A DNA stretch of 64,000 nucleotides. Origin: Ruegeria sp. R14_0. GTDB taxonomy: Bacteria > Pseudomonadota > Alphaproteobacteria > Rhodobacterales > Rhodobacteraceae. Both the position numbers and the translations under genes were made by a program. The notes below the pieces were generated by a model. It ran no database searches and was not told the DNA's origin. It saw only the letters and a program-made list of their open reading frames with translations. Of the stretch, positions 19,301 to 27,735 are shown piece by piece (within the stretch, counting starts at the first letter, position 1; each line of letters begins with the position of its first letter). The stretch is from NCBI RefSeq assembly GCF_017743975.1, contig NZ_JAGHRC010000004.1, positions 62,001 to 126,000 on the forward strand. Reading direction: 5' to 3'.

Positions 19301-22300
19301 GCGGCCGCCGGGGTCGTTGGCGTGATAAAAACCGCGCTGATGCTGACCCACAGATCAATCCCACCCGTGGCCAACTTTGACAGCTTGAACCCACGAATTG
19401 AGTTGGATGGCTCGGGGTTCAGGGTTCCGAATACCGGTTCGAACTGGGTGTCCGACGGTCCGTTGCGGGCAGGTGTCAGCTCGTTCGGGGTTGGTGGGAC
19501 CAATGTGCATCTGGTGATGGAAGAGGCACCGGATACGCCGTGTGACGCCCCTCTCAAATCGGTTCAGGCCATTGTTCTGTCCGCCAAGACGCCAGAAGCG
19601 TTGGCCGAGATGCAGGACCAATTGGCCGACGCGTTGGAGCAATCCAATGCGTCTGAACTGGCAGACGTGGCCTTTACGTTGCAGGACGGTCGGGCAGAGT
19701 TCGATTTTCGCCAGGCCGTTGCCGGAACGGACAAGGCCGAGGTTGCCAAAACCCTGCGCGCGGCTCCGGCTGTTCGTAAACCCGCCATGCAGGGTGATCC
19801 GGCGGTGGCGTTCATGTTCCCGGGGCAGGGGTCTCAGTATCCCGGAATGGGCAGTGGCCTTTATCGTTCAGAGCCAGAGTTTGCCCGCTGGATCGATCAG
19901 GGCGCGGAAATCCTGCGCCCCGTGCTTGGGTTGGACGTCAAGACCATGCTGTGCTTTGGCGACCCCAGCGACCAAGATCTGGCCCGAGCTTTGCGAGAAA
20001 CGCGGTTGACGCAACCAGCGCTATTCCTGACCCAATATGCCTGCGCACGTCTTTGGATGACGCGCGGCGTGACCCCGGCGGCCATGATCGGGCATTCGGT
20101 GGGCGAGTTTACGGCGGCCGCCCTCGGCGGGGTCATGGATTTTGAAACCGGCCTGTCGATCATCTCAAAACGCGGGCAATTGATGCAGGATCAGCCTGAG
20201 GGCGCAATGCTGTCAGTGCGTGCGCCGATTGAAGTGCTTGAGGGCCATCTGGATGGCAGTGTTGACGTTGCTGCGCGCAATGCGCCGCGTCTGAATGTGC
20301 TGGCCGGTGACTTTGACGCCATTGCCGCGATGGAAGAACGGCTCAAGGCCGCTGACATTCCAGTCACGCGATTGCATACGTCCCATGCTTTCCATTCGCG
20401 CATGATGGACCCGGTTTGCAGCGCGCTAGAGGCTGAAATTGCGAAAACGCCCCTGAAGCCCACGGAAATTCCCTATGTCAGCTGTGTGACCGGGAACTGG
20501 GTGACTGAGGATGAGTGCACTAATCCTGCCTATTGGGCCAAACAGGCGCGCGCCGCGGTCAACTTTGGTGAAGCGGTTTCCAAACTTGTGACAGATGATC
20601 CCATCGCCTTGCTCGAGGTCGGTGCTGGTAACACGCTTTCGGCTTTCAGCACACAAACACTGCCCCGTGACGCATCGGTTGCGATTGTGCAATCTCTGCC
20701 GGACCACACGCGCGCCCAGACGGATGAGGTGGCGATGGCCACCGCAATGGGGCGATTGTGGAGCAGCGGCGTGGCCGTCGATTGGGCCAAACTGGGCCCT
20801 CGCGGCAACAGGCGCGTGCCACTGCCGACCTATCCGTTCCAACGCAAATTGCATTGGGTGGATGCACCTGAGCGCTCTGATGCGGGCGCGCAGTCCATCA
20901 CGGATGCTGAACCTGCATTTGCCACAAACCCTGTTTCCAGTGCCAATGAGATAATACCAATGCCTGCACCTACACCCGCAGAACCGGTCGAACGCAAACC
21001 GCGTCTGACCACCGAGATTCTGGCTGTTCTGAGTGATGTCTCAGGCGAAGATCTGAGGCCCGACGATGCCGGGGCCACGTTCCTGGAGCTTGGATTTGAT
21101 TCACTCTTTCTTGGTCAAGTCACCCAACGTCTGAACGCTGACTATGGGGTCGATCTGACGTTCCGCCAATTGCTGTCCAACTATCCAACGACCGCGGCTT
21201 TGGTCGCCTATCTGGATGAGGCCTTGCCGCCTGAACCGGTGGTTGCACCAGAACCCGCCCCTCAAGCCGCTTCGGCTGCGGCAATTCCTCAGACGCCACC
21301 AATTGCAGCGGCAAATGTCCCGACGTCGACTGATGGCTCGGTCGCCTCGGTTCTGCAGGCTCAGGTGGCAGCGATGCAGACGCTTTTTGAAAAACAGCTT
21401 CAGGTTCTGTCCGGTGCGCAGCCCGCAGTCTCGAATGCCCCAATGGTCGATCCCACGCCAGCGCCTCAAGCCCCGGCTAAAGAGTCGTCAGAGCCGAAGG
21501 TGAAAAACGGGTTCTCCATTGGCCGGGCAACCAATGCGTCCGGTGGGGATTTGACGGCGGAACAATTGGCGTTCGCAAAGGATCTGTCGGCCCGATACAG
21601 CGCACGGCATGCCAAATCCAAAGACTACGTCCAGACCTACCGGCACGTTATGGCAGACCCCCGCACCGCTGCCGGGTTCCGGGCTGAGTGGAAAGAACTG
21701 GTTTTCCCTGTTGTCTGTGATCGTTCAAAAGGTTCCCGCCTCTGGGATATTGATGGGAATGAGTTCATCGACCTGGTCAATGGATATGGGCAGACGGCCT
21801 TTGGGCATTCACCGGATTTCATCGTTGAGGCCGTCAGCAAGCAGATGGAACGCGGCTTTGCCATTGGACCGCAAAGTGATCTTGCTGGTCCGGTTGCCGA
21901 ACGGTTCGCTCGGCTTGTAGGTCACGACAGGGCAACGTTCTGCAACACCGGGTCCGAGGCGGTGATGGCCGCCATGCGACTGGCCCGCGCGGTCACCGGT
22001 CGGGAACGGATTGTCGTGTTTGGGAACGACTATCACGGCCAGTTCGACGAAGTGCTGGTTAAAGGCAAAACTCGGGGTGGCGATAATCCGGCGGCCTTGC
22101 CGATTGCGCCGGGCATTCCGCGATCAAGCCTGTCCAACATGGTCGTGCTGCCCTATGGCGCGGACGAAAGCGCTGCGTGGATTAGGGAGAACATCGACTA
22201 CATCGCTGCGGTCATCGTTGAGCCTGTGCAAAGCCGCCACCCGAACCTGCGACCACAGGATTTTGTGCGGGAACTGCGTGAGATCACCCGCGCGGGTGAT

Positions 22301-25300
22301 GTCGCTTTGGTGTTCGACGAAGTTGTCACCGGTTTCCGTGTCGGCCCGCGCGGGATGCAGGGCGTTTGGGACATCGATGCCGACTTGGCGACTTATGGCA
22401 AGGTGATCGGTGGTGGCATGCCCATTGGCATGCTGGCCGGAACCAACCGGTTCATGGATGCGCTGGACGGTGGCATGTGGCACTACGGCGATGACTCGGT
22501 GCCCGAGGCGTCTCCGACCTTTTTTGCAGGAACCTTTGTGCGCCACCCACTGGTAGTGGCAGCGGTTGATGCAACATTGGCCCATATCGAAGAGCACGGA
22601 ACCGACCTGTGGGAGGGCACCGCTGAGCGTACGGCCAAGGCCGTTGGCCAGATGAATGACATTCTTGAAGCCCGTGGTTTGCCGCGACTGCTAGAGAGCT
22701 ACTCCAGCTGGTTCGTCCCGAACCTTATGGACTATGATCCTAACGCGGCGCTGTTCTTCCCGCTGATGCGAATGGCGGGTATCCACGTGCAGATTGGGTA
22801 TCCCTGCATCTTCACCACCGCCCACTCGGATCAGGATTTTGCAGCCGTTGTGGCGGCGTTTGAAACCTGTATCGATACGCTCAGGTCCGTGGGGATTCTT
22901 ATTGGTGAAGGCCAAGTGGCTCCGGCAGATCCAGAGCCGATCCCGGAGACGCCAACACATGCCATTCCATTGACCGAAGCGCAGCGCGAAGTGTGGATGA
23001 CCAGCCAGCTCGGCGCGCGGGCCTCGTGCAGCTTTAACGAAAGCGTGTCCTTGCATCTCAAAGGCCCGCTGGATGTAGAGGCGCTTCAGCGTGCTTTGAA
23101 CAAGGTGATCGAGCGGCACGATGGTTTGCGCATGGTCTTTGCCAAATCTGGCGAGACGTTTGATATCCTCGCGCCATACGAACTGCAGCTGGGATCTCAT
23201 GACCTTACTGCGCAGGCTGACCCCGGCGATGCGCTGGACGCGCTATTGCAGCAGGATGCGGCGACAGAGATAGATTTGATTGCCGGACCGCCGCTGCGCG
23301 CCTTCCTAGCTCGCACAGCGCCGGACGTGCACGTGCTGGTGATCAATGCGCATCATATCGTCTGTGATGGCTGGTCCTACAACGTGCTGACCTCGGATCT
23401 GGCTGCGTTTTATGCACAAGAGGTTACAGGCGCGCCAGCCGATCTGCCACCCGCGCCGTCCTTTGCAGACTACGCGATGACTCAGGCGGAAAAAACGGTG
23501 CCAGCCGATACCCGGACGTATTGGCAGGCGCAATTTGCAGAACCCGTTGAGTTGCCCGAAATCCCGACCGACCGGCCCCGTCCAGCGATCAAAACCTTTG
23601 CTGGTTCCACCTGCACGGCATTTATCCCCGCTGAGGTTGCACAGGGCGCTCGCAGGGCGGGGGCCGCGCAGGGGTGCACATTGTTTTCGACGCTGTTTGC
23701 GTCGTTGCAAATCGTGTTCGCACGTCTGACGGGTTCGCATGATCTGGTTCTGGGTGTGCCGACTGGCGGGCAGGCATTGCTGGATGACAGTGATATGGTG
23801 GGACATTGCGTGAATTTTCTGCCCATCCGCACAGATCAAGACCCATCGGCATCAGCGGCCGAATTTCTGGCGCAGGTCAGTGATCGCGTTATGAACGCGT
23901 TTGACCATCAGGATTATACCTACGGAACGCTGGTGCGGGATTTGGACATTGAACGTACACTGAATCGTCTTCCGCTGACGGAGATTCAGTTCAATCTTGA
24001 ACGGCTGGGCGAAGCGATTGAGATGGGCCCGCTGACGGCGACTGTGACGCCAAATCCCAAAACGGCCGTCAATTTCGACCTGTTCTTCAATGTGATCGAA
24101 CGCAGCGACGGGCTTCGTGTGGACGTGGATTACAATACCGATGTCTATGATGAAGACACCGTTCAGCGCTGGATCGGCTATTTCGAAACCGTCCTGACCG
24201 AGCTTGCCGCGGATACGGCACGGCCTGTTTCAGCAATTCCAATTCAGCCCGCGGAAGAACGCGACTGGATGTTAGAGACAGTCAATCAGACAGAAGAAGA
24301 ACTGCCGCGAACCCAGACGTTGCATGAGCTGATCTCTAGGACGATGAAAGCGCAACGTGATGCCATTGCGGTCGAGGATAACGTGGTGCGGCTTACATAT
24401 GCCGAACTGGATATGATGAGTGATGCAATTGCCGCCGATATCCAGGCGCATGTACCCGGCTCGGGCGGGCGTGTCGCGGTGGCAATGGAACGCTCGGTTC
24501 GGTGTCTGGCGTCTTTGCTCGGTGTGCTCAAAAGTGGCAACGCCTACGTCCCCATTGATCCGGCGCAACCCGCATCGCGGCTGCGAATGATCCTTGAGAC
24601 TGCCGACGTGTCGGCCATCCTGCACGACCGGGACCAACTGCCCGAGTTTGCGCAGGGCCTTGGTTTGACCGAGCTTCAGGTTGATCAGATCAAGATGGGC
24701 GGCATTCCGGCTCTGATCCGAGATCAGGATGACCCGAGCGCATATGTGATCTTTACTTCCGGATCGACCGGAACGCCCAAAGGGGTTGAGATCGGTCACC
24801 GCGCTGTCATCAATTTGCTGACGTCGATGGCGCATGAGCCGGGCTTTGAACAAGGGTCGGTGATGCTGTCCGTGACCACCACGATGTTCGATATTTCGGT
24901 GTTGGAGCTGTTCTTGCCGCTGTTGCAGGGCGGGCGGGTTGTCATTGCATCGCAAGAAGACGTACTGGGTGGTTTCCGGTTGGTTGAACGCCTCAAACGC
25001 GGGGATGTAACGCATATCCAGGCCACTCCCACACTGTGGTCCATGCTGCTGGAGGCGGGTCTGGAACCCGGCACGGGGCTGACCCTGCTTGCAGGAGGAG
25101 AGCCGCTACCATCGGATTTGGCTGAAAGACTTTTGGCGCATGGTGCTGAACTTTGGAATGTCTACGGGCCGACCGAAACGACAATCTGGTCAGCGATTGT
25201 GCAAGTTCACCCTGACGAGCCGATTACGATAGGCCACCCGATCGCCAACACCCAATTGCATGTCCTTGGACCAGACAATGCGCTTCTGCCGATCGGTGCC

Positions 25301-26101
25301 GTGGGTGAGCTAAACATCGGCGGCGCGGGGCTGGCCAAAGGGTATTTCCGCCGCGATGACCTGACCCAAGCTGCGTTCAGAGACGTGATGCTGAACGGAC
25401 AGTCCCAACGACTGTACAAAACCGGCGATCTGGCGCGCCGTCTGGCCGATGGAACGATTCAGGTTCTGGGCCGCAATGACGGCCAGATCAAACTGCGCGG
25501 GTTCCGCATCGAACTGGGCGAAATCGAAACTGCCATGCGCGCTGTGCCCGGTGTTCAGGCCGCCGCCGCCGCGTTGCGCCCGTCGCCGCGCGGGGATACG
25601 CAACTGGTTGGCTATGTGGTGGCCGAACCGGGCAATAACCCCAAGCCTGAACAGTTGGCGACCGCCTTGGCGGACCGTTTGCCAAACTACATGGTGCCTG
25701 CGGCCTGGGTCTTCCTGCGCAGCCTGCCCAAGACCGGAAATGACAAGCTGGACCGCAAAGCACTGCCCGACCCGGATGTGAAAGCGACGGTAACGGCGCT
25801 GTACACGGAACCGGCCACGCCGACAGAGACGAAGATGGCCGAGATCTGGGAAGAGGCGTTGGGCATGGAAAGTGTCTCTACCTCGCAGACGCTTTTTGCC
25901 TTGGGGGCCGACTCGTTGACTGTGTTCCGAATAGCGGCCCGCATGATGGATGCGGATCTGAATATCGAGGCGCGGCATCTGCTGGAATACCCGTCGATCG
26001 CGCGTCTTGCTGCTTTTGTGGATAGCCGTGGCGAAGATGACAGCGGTCCGCGCAAGCCGTCGCTGAAATCCTATCGGCGTGGTGCACGAAGAGGACTTTG
26101 A
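16301..26101 (+). CDS. Hybrid NRPS-PKS megasynthase A-T-KS-AT-T-AMT-C-A-T
   Basis: 3266 residues. Domains in order: adenylation A1 (about 20-520; YTSGSTG at 170, NGYGPTE at 306, Lys510 in NSKIDRKAL), carrier T1 (Ser577 in GGTS), ketosynthase (about 648-1075; Cys823, His959, His998), acyltransferase (about 1170-1480; Ser1266 in GHSVGE, HAFHS at 1362, typical of malonyl-CoA), carrier (Ser1601 in LGFDS), class III PLP aminotransferase (about 1735-2205; Lys2034), condensation (from about 2220; HHIVCDG at 2351), A2 (FTSGSTG at 2818, NVYGPTE at 2953) and T2 (Ser3205). No KR, DH, MT or TE. Expected chemistry: amino acid, one malonyl extension, beta-transamination, then a second amino acid. My hand reading of the specificity lining is D-V-W-Y-G-G-G-V-F for A1 (no match I know) and D-I-L-Q-L-G-V-I-W for A2, close to remembered glycine codes. 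Confidence 0.92.
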   Translation: MLSGSAVRALGTLDFDPKLDLYQSFLRVCEIVPETVALMGDGRQYTYAEMVRAADRIAAHLINRGVVPGDNVVMITDRTPEAILTMCGIMRAGGTYVPLDPAYDSKQLGYVVGDSKPSAILWEDPYGDLATDLAGTTIPQLKISDVLKNDVATPQVFPVRTGEDACYIMYTSGSTGQPKGVVLPHKAISRLGYDQPTGQMKPGDISLANSTIACDVSTWEIWVPLLNGGSVAVVTEPKPVLDALAETIVRYDVNVAYFYTGLSHLMIEHHLGALKGLRQFGAGGDVLSPSHVRRLMEAYPDIEVVNGYGPTENSVFTTMHLVTADDLKGGSIPIGLPTGHCECFVVDENYNELPIGTVGQLVAAGPGVASEYLNKPDRTAESFIPDPRQGHSGQVYLTGDLARCREDGVYEFLGRVDRQVKIGGRRIELDEIEHYLREIPMLVDAAVALVVAKTGEKRIAAFLKPAGEMPTDHRVFIRDVMAELGKVLPEGCLPRVNRVLADFPLTVNSKIDRKALVRSVEAPESDSTPDTVVVFRSKRKKRSAAEVFGVLSKVYDEHLGCGPLDKTATFFEAGGTSLQLISAHAEVMKRLGLIFDISLVFETPRLGPLSQAIAELAVDAPVETSLEVRRPAAVEETATQPDLPEGAIAIVGMAAKLPGADSLETFWQHIQNGDNLIRPFTSEELEDGFSEADRSKDSYVPVRPGLPDAGMFDAKFFGMHAREAAVTDPQARVFMEICYNALEDSGHDPWRMQGTVGVYAGCSMNTYLIHNVLGDRKTSDAFTSNYQTGKFSEMTGNLSDCLATRVSYKLDLKGPAMTVLTACSSSLTAISQAITALRSGQCDMALAGGVSITFPQNRGYITQEGGLASDDGTCRPFDTQASGTVFGHGAGVVALRRLKDAIADGDHIHAVIRGCGINNDGAEKISYTAPTVVGQADAIRRAHEDARVSADTVSYVECHGTATPLGDPIEIKGLRQAFGDVSPDGGCALGSVKGNIGHLDAAAGVVGVIKTALMLTHRSIPPVANFDSLNPRIELDGSGFRVPNTGSNWVSDGPLRAGVSSFGVGGTNVHLVMEEAPDTPCDAPLKSVQAIVLSAKTPEALAEMQDQLADALEQSNASELADVAFTLQDGRAEFDFRQAVAGTDKAEVAKTLRAAPAVRKPAMQGDPAVAFMFPGQGSQYPGMGSGLYRSEPEFARWIDQGAEILRPVLGLDVKTMLCFGDPSDQDLARALRETRLTQPALFLTQYACARLWMTRGVTPAAMIGHSVGEFTAAALGGVMDFETGLSIISKRGQLMQDQPEGAMLSVRAPIEVLEGHLDGSVDVAARNAPRLNVLAGDFDAIAAMEERLKAADIPVTRLHTSHAFHSRMMDPVCSALEAEIAKTPLKPTEIPYVSCVTGNWVTEDECTNPAYWAKQARAAVNFGEAVSKLVTDDPIALLEVGAGNTLSAFSTQTLPRDASVAIVQSLPDHTRAQTDEVAMATAMGRLWSSGVAVDWAKLGPRGNRRVPLPTYPFQRKLHWVDAPERSDAGAQSITDAEPAFATNPVSSANEIIPMPAPTPAEPVERKPRLTTEILAVLSDVSGEDLRPDDAGATFLELGFDSLFLGQVTQRLNADYGVDLTFRQLLSNYPTTAALVAYLDEALPPEPVVAPEPAPQAASAAAIPQTPPIAAANVPTSTDGSVASVLQAQVAAMQTLFEKQLQVLSGAQPAVSNAPMVDPTPAPQAPAKESSEPKVKNGFSIGRATNASGGDLTAEQLAFAKDLSARYSARHAKSKDYVQTYRHVMADPRTAAGFRAEWKELVFPVVCDRSKGSRLWDIDGNEFIDLVNGYGQTAFGHSPDFIVEAVSKQMERGFAIGPQSDLAGPVAERFARLVGHDRATFCNTGSEAVMAAMRLARAVTGRERIVVFGNDYHGQFDEVLVKGKTRGGDNPAALPIAPGIPRSSLSNMVVLPYGADESAAWIRENIDYIAAVIVEPVQSRHPNLRPQDFVRELREITRAGDVALVFDEVVTGFRVGPRGMQGVWDIDADLATYGKVIGGGMPIGMLAGTNRFMDALDGGMWHYGDDSVPEASPTFFAGTFVRHPLVVAAVDATLAHIEEHGTDLWEGTAERTAKAVGQMNDILEARGLPRLLESYSSWFVPNLMDYDPNAALFFPLMRMAGIHVQIGYPCIFTTAHSDQDFAAVVAAFETCIDTLRSVGILIGEGQVAPADPEPIPETPTHAIPLTEAQREVWMTSQLGARASCSFNESVSLHLKGPLDVEALQRALNKVIERHDGLRMVFAKSGETFDILAPYELQLGSHDLTAQADPGDALDALLQQDAATEIDLIAGPPLRAFLARTAPDVHVLVINAHHIVCDGWSYNVLTSDLAAFYAQEVTGAPADLPPAPSFADYAMTQAEKTVPADTRTYWQAQFAEPVELPEIPTDRPRPAIKTFAGSTCTAFIPAEVAQGARRAGAAQGCTLFSTLFASLQIVFARLTGSHDLVLGVPTGGQALLDDSDMVGHCVNFLPIRTDQDPSASAAEFLAQVSDRVMNAFDHQDYTYGTLVRDLDIERTLNRLPLTEIQFNLERLGEAIEMGPLTATVTPNPKTAVNFDLFFNVIERSDGLRVDVDYNTDVYDEDTVQRWIGYFETVLTELAADTARPVSAIPIQPAEERDWMLETVNQTEEELPRTQTLHELISRTMKAQRDAIAVEDNVVRLTYAELDMMSDAIAADIQAHVPGSGGRVAVAMERSVRCLASLLGVLKSGNAYVPIDPAQPASRLRMILETADVSAILHDRDQLPEFAQGLGLTELQVDQIKMGGIPALIRDQDDPSAYVIFTSGSTGTPKGVEIGHRAVINLLTSMAHEPGFEQGSVMLSVTTTMFDISVLELFLPLLQGGRVVIASQEDVLGGFRLVERLKRGDVTHIQATPTLWSMLLEAGLEPGTGLTLLAGGEPLPSDLAERLLAHGAELWNVYGPTETTIWSAIVQVHPDEPITIGHPIANTQLHVLGPDNALLPIGAVGELNIGGAGLAKGYFRRDDLTQAAFRDVMLNGQSQRLYKTGDLARRLADGTIQVLGRNDGQIKLRGFRIELGEIETAMRAVPGVQAAAAALRPSPRGDTQLVGYVVAEPGNNPKPEQLATALADRLPNYMVPAAWVFLRSLPKTGNDKLDRKALPDPDVKATVTALYTEPATPTETKMAEIWEEALGMESVSTSQTLFALGADSLTVFRIAARMMDADLNIEARHLLEYPSIARLAAFVDSRGEDDSGPRKPSLKSYRRGARRGL

Positions 26102-26121
26102 TCCGACATTGGGTTAGGAAC

Positions 26122-27735
26122 CTAAGGCCCCGAGATTTGGATCCGCCGTGTTGTAAAACCATCCCCTTTGGGCCCGGCCGGCGCGACCTCAAAGTCAACG
26201 GTATCGCCCGGCTGCAGATCAAGCGTGATCTCGTTCAGGGTATAGCGCTCCGGCGTTATATCAGCCTCAGTCAGGACGGCATCCTTGTGTCGGATCACTA
26301 GTAGGGAAGACTCGGTCTGAGGCGAAGCCTGCCACCAGCCGCGGATACTATGCGGCCCGCTTGTTTCGGCTGTGAACCGTTCGATGACGCTATAGGGCTT
26401 GCCATCGAACCGCGCCGTCGTGATGCCGTCGTTGTTAATGCTAAGCGGCGAAAGGTCCGGCGCTCCGCGATAACTGGGCCAACGCCAATCGATGATTTCC
26501 AAGGGCGCGATCCCAACGTCGGGCCGCCGAGCAAAATAGCTCCAGGGTGGCAGGTTGAACTGGTATTGCGTGTCGGCAAGGTTGCCCGGAGACGTCAAGC
26601 TCACCGTCAGACCTTCACCGGTGATAACGACCGGAGTGTCGGTCAGCGCGGCAATTGGCTCAACCGGACGGCCCCATGCGTCTAAGTACTCAGCAGAGCC
26701 AGTAACCTCGATTTCTGCACCGCTGCCCCAGACAACAAAGCGGTTTCCGCCGTCCCCGAACTCATAGATATGGGCAGTGTCGAGTGTGTCGCGCGCGATA
26801 GGGCGTCCGAATGGAAGCAGGGTGTTTTGCAACAGTTCAAACGCATCCGCAGCCGGCTTTCGGTTCCGGGCGTTTTCGTCCAGCAACCCCATATTGGGCC
26901 ACCATTCCTCATCCAGCAGCGCGTACCAATAGGCATCTACGATGCCTGCCGCGCCAAGTTGTGTCACCATTTTCATCATGTAATCCGGTGCATCGTCGGG
27001 ATCGTCGAACCAATGCCCGAATTCGGTGACGTATAACGGCCGCACGCCGCCAAACTCCTCCATCAGGTCTGTCAGGCGGCTGAGTTCGATCAGTAGGGTG
27101 TCAGGGTTGTCGCGGTAGGGATGAACCGAGATCGCATCGCACGCGTCCAACCCACCGTGTTCAAAAAAGGCGCGATAAAACCCGATCGCAATCGTGTTGA
27201 GCCCGGCGCACATGATCCAGGCATCCGGGTGATCCTGATCCAGCTGATCCCGGATGGCGCGGACCAGGGCCGCGAAGTAAAATGGCGGATCCTCGGTGAA
27301 TGGTCCCCCGACGAAATCATCAGCATTCACTTCATTGCCGACTTCGATCTGCACGTTGTCGACGCCGTATTGGCTGAAGATTGCGCTGATCCAGGCGGCC
27401 ATTGCTGCGCGGCCTTCGTCGCTGTGTGGAGTGTCGCCGTTGTCATAAAGCGGATTAGTGTCTGTGATCACGATCAAAGGGGTCATGCCCTGCTGAATGA
27501 TCGGCAACATGTACTTGTCGGCTATATCAAAGTTGTAGACGCCCGGCTCTTTTTCCGCCGTGGCCCAACCTATTTCATCGCGTAAAAAAGTGGCCCCAAA
27601 ATCCCGCGCCTTACGGATCGAAGCATTTGACCATCCCTGTTCCATATGCGTCTGGACGCCCAGATTGAAAGGCCGGTCTTCGGCCAGCGCCGGACTGATC
27701 AGTAGTGTACCGCAGATCAGGGCCCGCCAGTTCAT
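26122..27735 (-). CDS. Secreted clan-A glycoside hydrolase (GH39/GH5-like)
   Basis: 537 residues with a signal peptide (cleavage after ALA, about residue 18). Residues 20-330 form a TIM-barrel hydrolase: the acid/base is Glu135 in IEVGNEVN, and Glu238 in LYVTEFGHW fits the nucleophile. About 200 residues of beta-rich sequence follow (residues 330-537), probably a beta-sandwich pair. The role may resemble glycosidases encoded in EPS loci such as PslG, which trim or release polymer in the periplasm. It overlaps the propeller gene by four bases (ATGA) and ends 20 bp from the megasynthase stop in convergent orientation. Confidence 0.75.
   Translation of the reverse strand: MNWRALICGTLLISPALAEDRPFNLGVQTHMEQGWSNASIRKARDFGATFLRDEIGWATAEKEPGVYNFDIADKYMLPIIQQGMTPLIVITDTNPLYDNGDTPHSDEGRAAMAAWISAIFSQYGVDNVQIEVGNEVNADDFVGGPFTEDPPFYFAALVRAIRDQLDQDHPDAWIMCAGLNTIAIGFYRAFFEHGGLDACDAISVHPYRDNPDTLLIELSRLTDLMEEFGGVRPLYVTEFGHWFDDPDDAPDYMMKMVTQLGAAGIVDAYWYALLDEEWWPNMGLLDENARNRKPAADAFELLQNTLLPFGRPIARDTLDTAHIYEFGDGGNRFVVWGSGAEIEVTGSAEYLDAWGRPVEPIAALTDTPVVITGEGLTVSLTSPGNLADTQYQFNLPPWSYFARRPDVGIAPLEIIDWRWPSYRGAPDLSPLSINNDGITTARFDGKPYSVIERFTAETSGPHSIRGWWQASPQTESSLLVIRHKDAVLTEADITPERYTLNEITLDLQPGDTVDFEVAPAGPKGDGFTTRRIQISGP

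Noticed and set aside
26114-26125. Small palindrome TTAGG-AA-CCTAA between the megasynthase and glycosidase stop codons, as a terminator.
   Set aside because: Only a five-base stem that overlaps the glycosidase stop; too weak to call.
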